Below are positions 41,095-52,179 of a DNA stretch of 64,000 bases, piece by piece. Under the pieces are notes generated by a model. The model did no database searches and had not been told where the DNA came from. It saw nothing but the letters and a program-made list of their open reading frames with translations. The translations under genes and the position numbers were made by a program. Each line of letters opens with the position of its first letter. Position 1 is the stretch's first letter. This DNA comes from Coenobita brevimanus (lineage: Eukaryota > Arthropoda > Malacostraca > Decapoda > Coenobitidae): positions 39,540,542 through 39,604,541 of the forward strand of contig CM064683.1 of assembly GCA_032717465.1 (NCBI GenBank), given 5' to 3'.

Positions 41095-41660
41095 ATAATT
41101 CCTGTAGGGGTGACCCAAATCTGTCAACCGAAGACATCCCACACGGTCAGCCACATCTTCAGTTACTCACAGCTCTGTCATTATACACTCACCTGCAGCG
41201 TTTTGGTTGGCAGAGAAGATGCCAGGGCAGGCTGGGTGGCCAATACACACACAATATATCGTCATTTAATCTTAAATACCAAAATACACAATCAAAATAC
41301 ACTTCACACTTCAACATCAGCACCAAACCCACAGCAGCAAAATACCGGCTGATTCGGGAATCTTGCCTTCGGGACAAACTCGTAATTTTACCGATTTTTC
41401 ACTAAAAATTACATTCAAATATGACTTTTGACATACCACAATTATCACTGTATTGAAATCACACGTGTCTGTTTCATAAATTTAACAAAAAAAAATGTTT
41501 TTCAGTCATAACTGTACAGGTATTTTTTTCATTACATTTTGGTAATATAGTTCTCATACTTATTTCTTGCCTAATTTTTTCAAGAGTACGTTTCTATACA
41601 TCAATATCTATACGGAAATGTTAAAAAGCTAATCGATATAAGAGAACTTAAATAAAACAC
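41095..41660. other. Unassigned AT-rich DNA
   Basis: No gene or repeat recognised between the LINE-Z tail and the (CT)n-bearing insert. Confidence 0.5.
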
Positions 41661-41698
41661 AGAGGTTGAGAATAGAAGAGTTGACCCGCGAGATTTAA

Positions 41699-41753
<55 letters not shown>

Positions 41754-41774
41754 ACTATATACACTGTATAGGCT
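41661..41774. mobile_element. (CT)n-bearing dispersed insert, copy 2
   Basis: Same sequence as 39275-39366 with a longer (CT)n (41702-41750). The boundaries AGAGGTTGAG and TATAGGCT match to the base. Confidence 0.8.
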
Positions 41775-41823
41775 ATAGTTATGTACCATAACTGTCCTAT
41801 ACTGGACAAGACAGTCATGATAA

Positions 41824-41826
<3 letters not shown>

Positions 41827-41887
<61 letters not shown>
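41827..41887. repeat. (CT)n microsatellite
   Basis: Pure (TC)n run of about 60 bp. Confidence 0.95.
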
Positions 41888-41889
<2 letters not shown>

Positions 41890-42109
41890 CAATTACTCAC
41901 CCCTTAGCAGGCAGCGTTCCATGAGCAATAAAACCTAACCGCCTCTTGGCATCTAAAAATAATCTGAAGGTAATGACGCTCGTGCATTACATCAGCATAG
42001 AACATGTAAACCCATCACTGATTTCCTTGTAAAGAATTGTTCCATAAAGAGGAAAGTAGGTATGTGTGACACGCTATACTACTACAACTACTGCTATTAC
42101 AATTATCTA

Positions 42110-42730
42110 TATATCTATAGTCAGCTGCCATAATCCTGTACGGGGTGGCCGTTTGTTTTTGAGTTAGTTGTTTTATGGTGAGGGGCATTAACCCTCCGCC
42201 AACCCACTTGCTGACAAGTAGGGAACAAGTATGGGTTGGTTATATGGTTACCACCCAGCGTTGCAAATGGTTTCCTGGCTTACAGGAAACCATTAGGCTT
42301 GTCACTCAATGTAAAGCCATCTGAAAAGGAAAGAAGAGTAATAAAAAGTGACAGGAAAGATGGGAGAAACAGGAAGAGACGAGGGAAGACAGAATATGAA
42401 TGATAAAGGTGAAGAAGTAGGGAGCACTACATCAAGTGAGTGGATGCATAAGAAATAGGAAGAGAGGAGGGCAGACACAGAAAGAGAATGATAAATGTGA
42501 AGAAAGTAGGTAGCACATCAAGTGAGTGGATGATGGTGAGAAATAGGAAGAGAGGAGGGCAGACACAGAAAAAGAATGATAAATGTGAAGAAAGTAGGCA
42601 GCACTACATCAAGTGAGTGGATGATGGTGAGAAATAGGAAGAGAGGAGGGCAGACACAGAAAAAGCGTGATAAAGGCGAAGGAAGTATGCAGCACTACAT
42701 CAAGTGAGTGGATGATACTCGTCACCACCT
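42110..42730 (-). mobile_element. SINE-B with internal 94-bp tandem expansion
   Basis: Antisense SINE-B. The left terminus (CTGCCATAATCCTGTACGGG) and body are standard. The 5' module is repeated about four times (AGAAATAGGAAGAGAGGAGG to CAAGTGAGTGGATGATGGTG, near 42367, 42447, 42540 and 42632). Each unit is about 94 bp. Confidence 0.87.
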
Positions 42731-42734
42731 ACCA

Positions 42735-42850
42735 CATCACGAAGAAGTGCTATGGAAGAGATATAGAGCCTTTTTTTTTTTTTTAACAGATGAACACCAG
42801 AATGTGCTAGTCATGAAGAAGTGCTATGGAAAGGATCTAGAGCTGAAATA
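42735..42850. repeat. Two copies of the GAAGAAGTGCTATGGAA motif
   Basis: ACGAAGAAGTGCTATGGAAG at 42736 and CTAGTCATGAAGAAGTGCTA at 42814, separated by a poly(T). Same motif as at 898, 15188 and 29335. Confidence 0.75.
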
Positions 42851-43044
42851 GTTGAGGTAGGAATGAGTCTCCTTGGTTACTAGACAAAGAACCGTAACCC
42901 CTTCCAGCTTAGTTGATGGCCAAGTGTAGTCAGATTGGAGGGTAGATTTGACTAGTAACCAAGGAGACTCCTGCCTGCCTCACAACTTAGCCTTGGAATT
43001 GAAAAAATATACATTTAATTCAAACTTTGATTTAGTTTTAAGGT

Positions 43045-43810
43045 ATATTTGGTGGTCTAGTGGGTTTAGGCTGTCAGTTTTGGCTATACTTCCTGCACTT
43101 CTTCATGACTAGCATTTTTCTACCTATGGCTGGTGGTTTAATGGGTTTAGGCTGTCAGTTTTGGCTCGGTAGGGATGGTTGGGGATTGCTATACTCCTTG
43201 CACTTCTTCATGACTAGCATTTTTCTGCTTATAGCTGGTGGTTAAGTGGGTTTAGGCTGTCAGTTTTGGCTATATACCCTTCACTTCTTCGTGACTATAA
43301 TTTTCTGCACACACCAGGTGTTGCAGTGGGGTTAGGCTGTTAATTTAGGCCCAGTTAGGGTTCTGAGGGTGGTATGGGACTGTTATACTCCCCTGCACTT
43401 CTTCGTGACTAGCATTTTTCTACCTATGCCTGGTGGGCTAGTGGGTTTAGGCTGTCAATTTTGGCTATACTCCATGCACTTCTTCGTGACTAGCATTTTC
43501 CTACCTATGGCAGGTGGTTTAGTGGGTTTACGCTGTCAACTATTGAGAATAGTTCACTTAATATTCTCCTGCACTTCTTCATGACTAGTATTTCTCTGCT
43601 TATGGCTGGTGGCTTAGTGGGTTTAGGCTGGCAATTATAGCTATACATCCTGCACTTCTTCGTGACTATTTTTCTGTATACATCAGGTGGTGCAGTGGGT
43701 TTAGGCTGTTAATTTAGGCCCAGTTAGGGTTCTGAGCGGTGGTATGGGACTGTCATACTCCCCTGCACTTCTTCGTGACTAGTTTTGCACATAATTGGTG
43801 GTTTAGTGGG
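43045..43810. repeat. 80-120-bp tandem repeat, about 9 copies
   Basis: Units contain GGTGGTTTAGTGGGTTTAGG, CTGTCAGTTTTGGC, then CTGCACTTCTTC and GTGACTAGCATTTTTCTA. The last part is the inverse complement of the dispersed GAAGAAGTGC motif, so this array is another local amplification of the same unit. Longer units carry an inserted GGTTGGGGATTGCTATACTC-type segment. Confidence 0.87.
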
Positions 43811-44007
43811 TTCAGCCGTCCCAGTTTTGCTCCATTGAGAGGAACACAAGATCATATTGTCTTCACTGACTGGAATAATGAGTCTCCTTGGTTACTATTC
43901 AAATATCTGCTGTTATTATCTGATAGAACTGCATGATTATGAGTCTCCTTGGTTACTATTCCCATATCTATTGTTTTTAACCAATAGAACTGGGAAAAAG
44001 CTAAATT

Positions 44008-44475
44008 CTATCTATCTATCTATCTATTGCCAGACGCCATAATCCCGTAAGGGGTGGCCACTTGACTTTGAGTTATTTGTTTTACGGGGAGGGGCACTAA
44101 CCCTCCACCAACCCACTTGTTGACACGTAGGGAGCACGTATGGTTTGGTTATATGGTTACCACCCAGCGTTGTAATGGTTTCTTGGCTTGCAGGAAACCA
44201 TTAGGCTTGTCTCTCAATGTAAAGCCACCTGTAAAGGAAAGAAAAGCAATAAAAAGTGACAGGAAAGATGGGAGAAATGGGAAGAGAGGAGGACAGACAC
44301 AGAAAAAGAATGATAAAGGTGAAGGAAGAAGTAGGCAACACTACATCAAGTGAGTGGATGATGGTGAGAAATAGGAAGAGAGGAGGACAGGCACAGAAAA
44401 AGAATGATAAAGGCTAAGGAAGAAGTAGGCAACACTACATCATGTGAGTGGATGATGGTCGCCACTACCTACCAC
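44008..44475 (-). mobile_element. SINE-B copy with 13-bp TSD
   Basis: Antisense SINE-B between AAAAAGCTAAATT (43995-44007) and AAAAAGTTAAATT (44476-44488), a 12/13 target-site duplication that defines both ends of the family. The left end is a (TATC)n tail and LINE-R-like terminus; the right end reads CGCCACTACCTACCAC. The 5' module is duplicated once. Confidence 0.95.
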
Positions 44476-44863
44476 AAAAAGTTAAATTACTGAAGAATAA
44501 TATGAAAAAAGCAGTGTTATCTCCTGGATCATGGGTCTCCTTGGTTACTATTCAAATATTTACTATTTTTGTCTGATGGAGCTGGATTATAATAAGTCTC
44601 CTTGGTTACTAGTTGCATATATTGTTTTCATGTGACGGAACTGGGCAAGAAGTAGAATTAATGGGTGTATCATACAAAGAAAGGGTTATTATTTGACAAA
44701 ACTGGGGTGAAAATGAGTCTCCTTGGTTACTAGTCATATATTTATTGGTTTCAACGGATGGGAGTGGGCAAGAAATTTAATTACGAAGAGACATTATAGA
44801 AAAAAAATAGGTTGTCATCGTATGGGACTGGACCAGAATATGACATTTAAACCATCAATTATT

Positions 44864-45086
44864 AGCGAGAGACTAACGAGGAGAGTGTGTGAGTGAGGTG
44901 GAGGGGGGAAAGGGAGAGGGAGGCCAAGGATGAGGTGGAGGGATGGAGTGGAGAGGTATATGAGAAAGGGTGTGTGTGCTGGGAGTAAGGCAGTGAAATG
45001 GCGGGGGACAGGACGACATGGAGGCGACTTGTTTGTGGCCACCCCTAACGGGACTGAGGCGTCTAGCAATAGATAGAAAGTGGGAG
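44864..45086 (+). mobile_element. LINE-R 3' end fragment
   Basis: Sense terminus from GAGAGACTAACGAGGAGAGT to CTAGCAATAGATAGA, holding the diverged [16 protein letters not shown] region and 3' untranslated part. Confidence 0.87.
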
Positions 45087-45113
45087 AAAATTGTAGTGAA
45101 GTGCTTGAATACA

Positions 45114-45885
45114 AGGTGTGTCCAAAAAGAGATCAAACTTTTTAAACAGTGCATCAACCAGCCGGCGTAGCGTGACTGTAATGGGAGTGCAGTGTGGCGG
45201 CAACTTTGACCTTTAGTCTAACACTTGCCGCACCACACCATATCACTTATCGAGATGGACGTACCTAAGTGAATGTGTGTTTAGTGCAATTGGCCATTTG
45301 TTGCAAGGTGAACACCGAAGGGCCTTGAAGAACAACGTGTTGGTGTGAAATCTGTTTCCGATATGGACAAAACTTTTAGAGACTTTTCAGATGTTGCAGC
45401 AGGCTTATGGGAAGAATTGTTTGAGCCATATGCAATGTCACAAGGGACTCTAGCGATGCAAATCAGGAAGAACATCCACCACAGACGATCCCTAATCTGG
45501 ACGACACTCCACACCAAGAGACGACAATCGCCTAGAGAATGTGTGTGCTGTGATCCGTCACCTGACTGTCTGTGATGTTTCCGAAGACGCAGACACCTGT
45601 AAAAGTGCGTGTGTGAAGTTTCCTAAGAAGTAGGCACCTGTAAAAGTTGGTGCCATATGATTTTAATAAAAATAAAAAGAAAAACCTGAAGATGCGTAAT
45701 GTTGGTGCAAAATTTGTGCCTTGTCTGCTGACAGATGAGCAAAACGAGAACTGCGTCACGGACAGTCAGGAGCTGCTTGATTGTTCGAATGCAGGTGAAC
45801 ACTTTGTGAAAAATATCATAACAGGAGATGAAATGTGGGTGTACTGCTGCGATGTCAGAAAGGCACCATCTCTCCGACATCCCTC
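45114..45885 (+). mobile_element. mariner-type element, 5' part
   Basis: Left end GGTGTGTCCAAAAAGAGATC resembles a mariner inverted repeat. A decayed transposase follows. The right side is cut by a (CT)n tract, so no right inverted repeat is present. Confidence 0.75.
45240..45880 (+). pseudogene. mariner transposase relic
   Basis: N-terminal helix-turn-helix remnants (EEQRVGVKSVSDMDKT) near 45310-45380 are followed by a degenerate PS-T linker. Then MRNVGAKFVPCLLTDEQNEN, ELLDCSNAGEHFVKN and IITGDEMWVYCCDV appear at 45690-45870. ITGDExWVY surrounds the first catalytic aspartate of the mariner DD34D triad, which is present. The second and third acidic residues lie beyond the broken right end. 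Several stops and shifts precede it, so it is inactive. Confidence 0.85.
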
Positions 45886-45888
45886 CTT

Positions 45889-45892
<4 letters not shown>

Positions 45893-45935
<43 letters not shown>
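45893..45935. repeat. (CT)n microsatellite
   Basis: Pure (TC)n cutting the mariner relic. Confidence 0.95.
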
Positions 45936-45937
<2 letters not shown>

Positions 45938-46500
45938 TAATCAGTGTATCACAAACGCATTAGCTTCTTGTTAAACTGGTGTAATACTTTCACATTATTT
46001 CCAATATTAGGTTTATCAAGTGCGAACCATAATGAAAAATAAAAACACTGGATGCAAAATACACGTTCTTCATCTTACCCAACGTTCACCTCTGGATACT
46101 TATCGTTCATCTCTGCAGCTGGCCTTCCTCTTTGTTCATATTTTCCATCACATTGCCCTGAGGCTGTTTTTATCACTCCTCACAGCACAAACTGTGCACG
46201 TCTTTTGTTATGAATTTTGAAACAGACGATGACATTCCCCTCCTCTCTCCCCTACCACGGCCCCCCCCTCCCGCTCCTCACCCCCCAACAAATGCCCCCC
46301 CTCCCCCCTCCTCCCTATTCTTCCATAAGCTGTGTGTGAATAAGTGCGGTTGCATTGTGTGATCATATATTGCATGTTAGTAATCCTTATCACTTTTTCG
46401 TAACAAACTTATTTTGTCATAATTAAATATAACTAAAAACTATACATAACTGAGCGGTGAAAAGTGGCTCATATATTGTAATTAGTGGTGCTTTAAATCG
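45936..46500. other. Unassigned DNA with a C-rich tract
   Basis: 46245-46315 is strongly C-rich (runs of 6-8 C), with G4/i-motif potential. No gene recognised. Confidence 0.5.
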
Positions 46501-47110
46501 GGTCGGTGGCAACTTCAGGTGAAGTGGTGCGTCGTGCATGTGTGCAGCATCAGGTGTACCAACACTGCAGATGCACTCACAGATCCAGAGGTGATATTAT
46601 CTTATTTTATTTCCTACGATTAGTTGTGTAGGCATGCGAAACTCTTAGAACCACTTTATATCAAGCCAGAGATGCTGACATATTAGCTAGTACCCTGTGT
46701 GGTTGTGTTTGGTGCTTATGGATTACATAGCAAGTGGTGTGTGGCAGGTGGATTAGTGACGCGTTGACACAGCACGGTTGGCACACCTGCCCTGCCCAGC
46801 ACCTGCCACCTGCCCTGCTGCCACACACTTGCCACCGTATTTTTCCCCAAGAAGCATCACAGAAGGAAGTCTTATTTATTTTTGTGTGTGATTTGGTCTC
46901 AGCGTGATCTTCGAGGACACGAGTGGCTGTGGACGCTGGTGGCCTGGCGCTGGTGTGGGTGTCAAGATGTGGGGGAGACAGGAGGCCAGGCTGAGGTGCT
47001 ACAAGACGCGAGGTGCACTGCCCCGCCACCACGACGCCACCGGCAAGGGCAGCCATTTGGATCTTCGTCCTCCAGTTTGTGAGTGTATGCGTTTTGATAA
47101 TTACCTCTTA
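46500..47110 (+). other. CpG-richer island with candidate first coding exon
   Basis: Unlike the surrounding AT-rich or repetitive DNA, 46890-47080 is GC- and CpG-rich and low in repeats. An ATG at 46967 in good context (GTCAAGATG) opens MWGRQEARLRCYKTRGALPR, then HHDATGKGSHLDLRPPV. The frame reaches a splice-donor match, CAGTTT|GTGAGT, at 47079. That gives a 112-nt phase-1 exon. I do not recognise the peptide. The upstream frame stays open to about 46904. It could be the start of a host gene lying to the right of the repeat arrays, or chance. Confidence 0.35.
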
Positions 47111-47164
47111 CTGTAGCTTCCTTGCCTGTTTAAACTCATTGCTTTCTCAGTGTGGTAATTACCT

Positions 47165-47420
47165 TTTTTTTAATGCAAGAAAGAAGGAACCAAAGGCGAA
47201 GAGCCCGCAAATCATTCCTTCCACGAAAAATTAAAAACAAAAACAAATTCAAGATCCGTTCATTTCGAGACGCCTGGACACACTGCGTTTGAAAGACTGG
47301 AGATCATAGGAAGTAGGAAATACAGAGGGAGACAGTTCCTGAGTTGACCTGTTGCATAAATGAAGGACTGGGAGTAACGGTTAACTTTTGCATTAGAGAG
47401 CTGGACAGTAAAGGGTTTAG
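47165..47420 (-). mobile_element. LINE-J 3' end fragment
   Basis: Antisense LINE-J terminus: poly(A) tail (as T run at 47165), GGTTCCTTCTTTC in reverse, then the last codons, equivalent to QSFKRSVSRH of the 7835 copy. Diverged by small deletions. Confidence 0.85.
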
Positions 47421-47634
47421 GATAATTATCTCTTACTGTAACATCCTTGTCTGTTTAAACTCGTTGCTTTCTGAATGTGTGTAATTATTTTGGATGTCAT
47501 AAAGAGTAGAGAAGGTATTATTATCATTGTATAGTTATTTAAAGCTTCAATGACAGTAGTTAACGCTTACCTATCTGCCAGCTTGGGTCGTGCATTTTTT
47601 AAACGTAAAGAGATGATTAGCTGGATATTATACG
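47421..47634. other. Unassigned DNA
   Basis: No recognisable feature before the pyrimidine array. Confidence 0.5.
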
Positions 47635-49738
47635 TTGTTTCTTCTTTCCCCTTCCTCAAATTCATCTTCCTCTTCCTCGTCTTCCTCCTCTTCCTCTTTT
47701 CTTCTCTCTCATCCCCTTCCTCTTCTTCTTCCTCCTCCTCTTCCTCCTTCTCTACCCGTTCTTCCTCTCCTTTATCTTCTCCCTCTTCCTTTTCCTCTTC
47801 CCCCTCTTCTCCCTCTTTCTCTTCCCATTTCGCTTCCTCTTCTTTTTCCTCTTCTTTTTCCTCGCTCATTCTGTTCCTCTTCTCCCTCTTCATCTTCCCT
47901 TTCCTCTTCCACCTCCTCCTCTCCATCTTTCTCTTCTCTGTCCTTTTCTTCCTGTTCCTCGTCTTCCTCTTTCTCTTTTTCCTCGTCCCCTTGTTCTTCC
48001 TCTTCCTCTTATTCTTCCTCTTCTTCCTCTTACCCCTCCTTCCTCTTTTCTTCCTCGTACTTTTTCCCTCGTCCTCTTTTTGCCTCTTCTTCCTCCTCTT
48101 CCTCTTGTTTCCTCGTTTTTCTCTTCCTCTTCTTCTTCTTCTTCCTCCTCTTCTCCCTCCATTTCTCTTTCTTTCCTCCTCCTCCATTTTCCTCTTCCTC
48201 TTCCTCTATTCTTCTTCCTCCTTCTCTTCTTCTTCCTCCTATTTTCTTCCTTTTCTTCCTCCTCTTCTTCTTCCTCCTCTTCCTAATCTTCTTCCTCCTC
48301 TTCCTGACCTTCTCCCTCTTCCTGTTCTTCGTCCTCTTTTCTCCTTCCTTCCTTCCTTCTCTCTCCTTCCTTCCTTCTTCTCTCCTTCCTTCCTTCTTCT
48401 CTCCTTTCTTCCTTCTTCTCTCCTTCCTTCTTCTCTCTCCTTCCTTCCTTCTTCTCTCCTTTCTTCCTTCTTCTCTCCTTCCTTCCTTCTTCTCTCCTTC
48501 CTTCCTTCTTCTCTCCTTTCTTCTTTCTCTCCTTCTTTCCTTCTTCTCTCTCCTTCCTTCCTTCTTCTCCTTCCTTCCTTCTTCTCTCTCCTTCCTTCCT
48601 TCCTTCTTCTCTCCTTCCTTCCTTCTTCTCTCCTTCCTTCTTCTCTCCTTCCTTCCTTCTTCTCTCCTTCCTTCCTTCTCTCTCCTTCCTTCTTCTCTCT
48701 CCTTCCTTCCTTCTTCTCTCCTTCCTTCTTCTCTCTCCTTCCTTCCTTCTTCTCTCTCCTTCCTTCCTTCTTCTCTCCTTCCTTCCTTCTTCTCTCTCCT
48801 TCCTTCCTTCTTCTCTCCTTCCTTCCTTCTTCTCTCCTTTCTTCTTCTCTCCTTCCTTCCTTCCTTCTTTTCTCCTTCCTTCCTTCTTTTCTCCTTCCTT
48901 CCTTCTTCCTTCCTTCTTCTCTCCTTCCTTCCTTCTTCTCTCTCCTTCCTTCCTTCTTCTCTCCTTCCTTCCTTCTCTCTCCTTCCTTCTTCTCTCTCCT
49001 TTCTTCCTTCTTCTCTCTCCTTCCTTCTTCTCCTTCCTTCCTTCTTCTCTCTCCTTCCTTCCTTCTTCTCTCTCCTTCCTTCCTTCTTTTCTCCTTCCTT
49101 CCTTCTTCTCTCCTTCCTTCCTTCTTCTCTCCTTCCTTCCTTCTCTCCTTCCTTCTTTCTCTCTCCTTCCTTCCTTCTTTCTCCTTCCTTCCTTCTTCTC
49201 TCCTTCCTTCCTTCTTCTCTCTCCTTTCTTCCTTCTTCTCTCTCCTTCCTTCCTTCTTTTCTCCTTCCTTCCTTCTTCTCTCTCCTTTCTTCCTTCTTCT
49301 CTCCTTCTTTTCTCTCCTTTCTTCCTTCTTCTCTCTCCTTTCTTCCTTCTTCTCTCTCCTTTCTTCTCTCTCCTTCCTTCTTTTCTCTTTTCTTCCTTCT
49401 TCTCTCTCCTTCTTCTCTCTCCTTCCTTCTTTTCTCTCCTTTCTTCCTTCTTCTCTCTCCTTTCTTCCTTCTTCTCTCTCCTTCTTCTCTCTCCTTCCTT
49501 CTTTTCTCTCTTTTCTTCCTTCTTTTTCTTCCTTCTTCTCTCTCCTCTTCTGTCTCCTTTCTTCCTTCTCTCTCCTTTCTTCTTCTCTCTCCATTATTCC
49601 TTCTCTCTCCTTCTTCTTCTTCTCTCTTCTTTTTTCCTTCTTCTCTCTCCTTTCTTCCTTCTTCTCTCCTTTCTTCTTCTTCTCTTCTTCCTTCCTTCTC
49701 TCTTCCTCCTCCTTCTTCTACTGCCTGCTTTCTTCTTC
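47635..49738. repeat. 2.1-kb polypyrimidine array
   Basis: The plus strand is almost wholly C and T. To about 48335 it is TTCCTC/CTTCTT-type. Then it becomes a regular array of about 19-bp units (TCCTTCCTTCCTTCTTCTC) to about 49300, degenerating toward 49738. Long open frames on both strands (Ser/Phe/Leu or Arg/Lys/Glu/Gly-rich) are by-products of the composition. Strand asymmetry makes triplex (H-DNA) formation plausible. Confidence 0.95.
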
Positions 49739-49838
49739 GTCTACCTCTACTCTCCACTACTACTTCTAAGTGTACTACAGCCTCTATTTGTACTACTTGT
49801 AATTGTACTACTACTTTTCTACTTGTTTCTGCTTCTTC

Positions 49839-51580
49839 TACTTTGACAGCTACTGCTTCTACTTTAATATCTACTGCTTCTACTTTGACAGCTACTGCTT
49901 CTACTTTAATATCTACTGCTTCTACTTTGACAGCTACTGCTTCTACTTTAATATCTACTGCTTCTACTTTGACAGCTACTGCTTCTACTTTAATATCTAC
50001 TGCTTCTACTTTGACAGCTACTGCTTCTACTTTAATATCTACTGCTTCTACTTTGACAGCTACTGCTTCTACTTTAATATCTACTGCTTCTACTTTGACA
50101 GCTACTGCTTCTACTTTAATATCTACTGCTTCTACTTTGACAGCTACTGCTTCTACTTTAATATCTACTGCTTCTACTTTGACAGCTACTGCTTCTACTT
50201 TAATATCTACTGCTTCTACTTTGACAGCTACTGCTTCTACTTTAATATCTACTGCTTCTACTTTGACAGCTACTGCTTCTACTTTAATATCTACTGCTTC
50301 TACTTTGACAGCTACTGCTTCTACTTTAATATCTACTGCTTCTACTTTGACAGCTACTGCTTCTACTTTAATATCTACTGCTTCTACTTTGACAGCTACT
50401 GCTTCTACTTTAATATCTACTGCTTCTACTTTGACAGCTACTGCTTCTACTTTAATATCTACTGCTTCTACTTTGACAGCTACTGCTTCTACTTTAATAT
50501 CTACTGCTTCTACTTTGACAGCTACTGCTTCTACTTTAATATCTACTGCTTCTACTTTGACAGCTACTGCTTCTACTTTAATATCTACTGCTTCTACTTT
50601 GACAGCTACTGCTTCTACTTTAATATCTACTGCTTCTACTTTGACAGCTACTGCTTCTACTTTAATATCTACTGCTTCTACTTTGACAGCTACTGCTTCT
50701 ACTTTAATATCTACTGCTTCTACTTTGACAGCTACTGCTTCTACTTTAATATCTACTGCTTCTACTTTGACAGCTACTGCTTCTACTTTAATATCTACTG
50801 CTTCTACTTTGACAGCTACTGCTTCTACTTTAATATCTACTGCTTCTACTTTGACAGCTACTGCTTCTACTTTAATATCTACTGCTTCTACTTTGACAGC
50901 TACTGCTTCTACTTTAATATCTACTGCTTCTACTTTGACAGCTACTGCTTCTACTTTAATATCTACTGCTTCTACTTTGACAGCTACTGCTTCTACTTTA
51001 ATATCTACTGCTTCTACTTTGACAGCTACTGCTTCTACTTTAATATCTACTGCTTCTACTTTGACAGCTACTGCTTCTACTTTAATATCTACTGCTTCTA
51101 CTTTGACAGCTACTGCTTCTACTTTAATATCTACTGCTTCTACTTTGACAGCTACTGCTTCTACTTTAATATCTACTGCTTCTACTTTGACAGCTACTGC
51201 TTCTACTTTAATATCTACTGCTTCTACTTTGACAGCTACTGCTTCTACTTTAATATCTACTGCTTCTACTTTGACAGCTACTGCTTCTACTTTAATATCT
51301 ACTGCTTCTACTTTGACAGCTACTGCTTCTACTTTAATATCTACTGCTTCTACTTTGACAGCTACTGCTTCTACTTTAATATCTACTGCTTCTACTTTGA
51401 CAGCTACTGCTTCTACTTTAATATCTACTGCTTCTACTTTGACAGCTACTGCTTCTACTTTAATATCTACTGCTTCTACTTTGACAGCTACTGCTTCTAC
51501 TTTAATATCTACTGCTTCTACTTTGACAGCTACTGCTTCTACTTTAATATCTACTGCTTCTACTTTGACAGCTACTGCTT
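49839..51580. repeat. 42-bp higher-order satellite, about 41.5 copies
   Basis: Two 21-bp halves, TACTTTGACAGCTACTGCTTC and TACTTTAATATCTACTGCTTC, alternate as a 42-bp dimer with no substitution that I can see across 1.74 kb. Because 42 is divisible by three, two of the forward frames stay open throughout (ASTLTATASTLIST and FDSYCFYFNIYCFY). No start or protein family supports expression. Confidence 0.97.
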
Positions 51581-51850
51581 TTCCATTTTCTACTTATTTT
51601 CTGCCGTCACAACTACTATTTCTGCTTTTAATTTTTCTACTTGTACTTCTACTTGTACTTTTTTGCGTCTTGACAGTCCACTTCCGCCTCATCAACTTCT
51701 TTGTCTAATTCTCCCTTTACGTCTACATCTACCTCTGCTGCTGCTGCTTCTGCCTCTGCTTTCTTCTATGCCTTCTGCTTCTTCTTCTTCCTCCTCCTCC
51801 TCCTCCTTTTCTCTTTCTTCTTTTCCTCTTCCTGCCTTAGTTTCTTCGTT
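51581..51850. repeat. Degenerate pyrimidine-rich flank
   Basis: Diverged TACTTGTACTTC and CTTCTTCTTCCTCC sequence, likely the decayed edge of the arrays. Confidence 0.7.
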
Positions 51851-51884
51851 ATTTTCTTCGTTCACGTGGTATCGCCAGCCTTAT

Positions 51885-52179
51885 TATGGTAACCGGTCAA
51901 CTCTGAACTGTCTCCCTCTGTATTTCCTACTGCTTATGATCTCCAGAGTATTGAAGGTAGGTAGGTAGGTAGGTAGGTCGGTAGGAGGTAAGCTAAGCGC
52001 TACTCCCAGTCCTTCATGTATGCAACAGGTCCGCTCTGGAACTGTCTCCCGCTGTCTGTATTTCCTACTTCCTATGACCTCCAGTCTTTCAAACGCAGTG
52101 TGTCCAGGCATCTCGAAATGAACGCATCTTGAATTTGGGGGGAATAATCTTGCGTGCTCCTGGCCTTTGGTTCCTTCTT

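Larger units (their letters stand above)
42867..44800. repeat. GTCTCCTTGGTTAC repeat, about 61-bp unit
   Basis: Seven copies of this 14-mer: plus strand at 42867, 43882, 43943, 44535, 44596 and 44717, minus strand at 42955-42968. Five continue into a conserved 61-bp unit (ACTATTCAAATAT, then TCTGATAGAACTG). The SINE-B at 44008-44475 splits the array. Confidence 0.85.

Noticed and set aside
47550..51968. Very long open frames (up to about 1360 codons) over the pyrimidine and 42-bp arrays
   Set aside because: They follow from composition and from a repeat length divisible by three. No domain, no splice or promoter context, and equivalent frames exist on the opposite strand.
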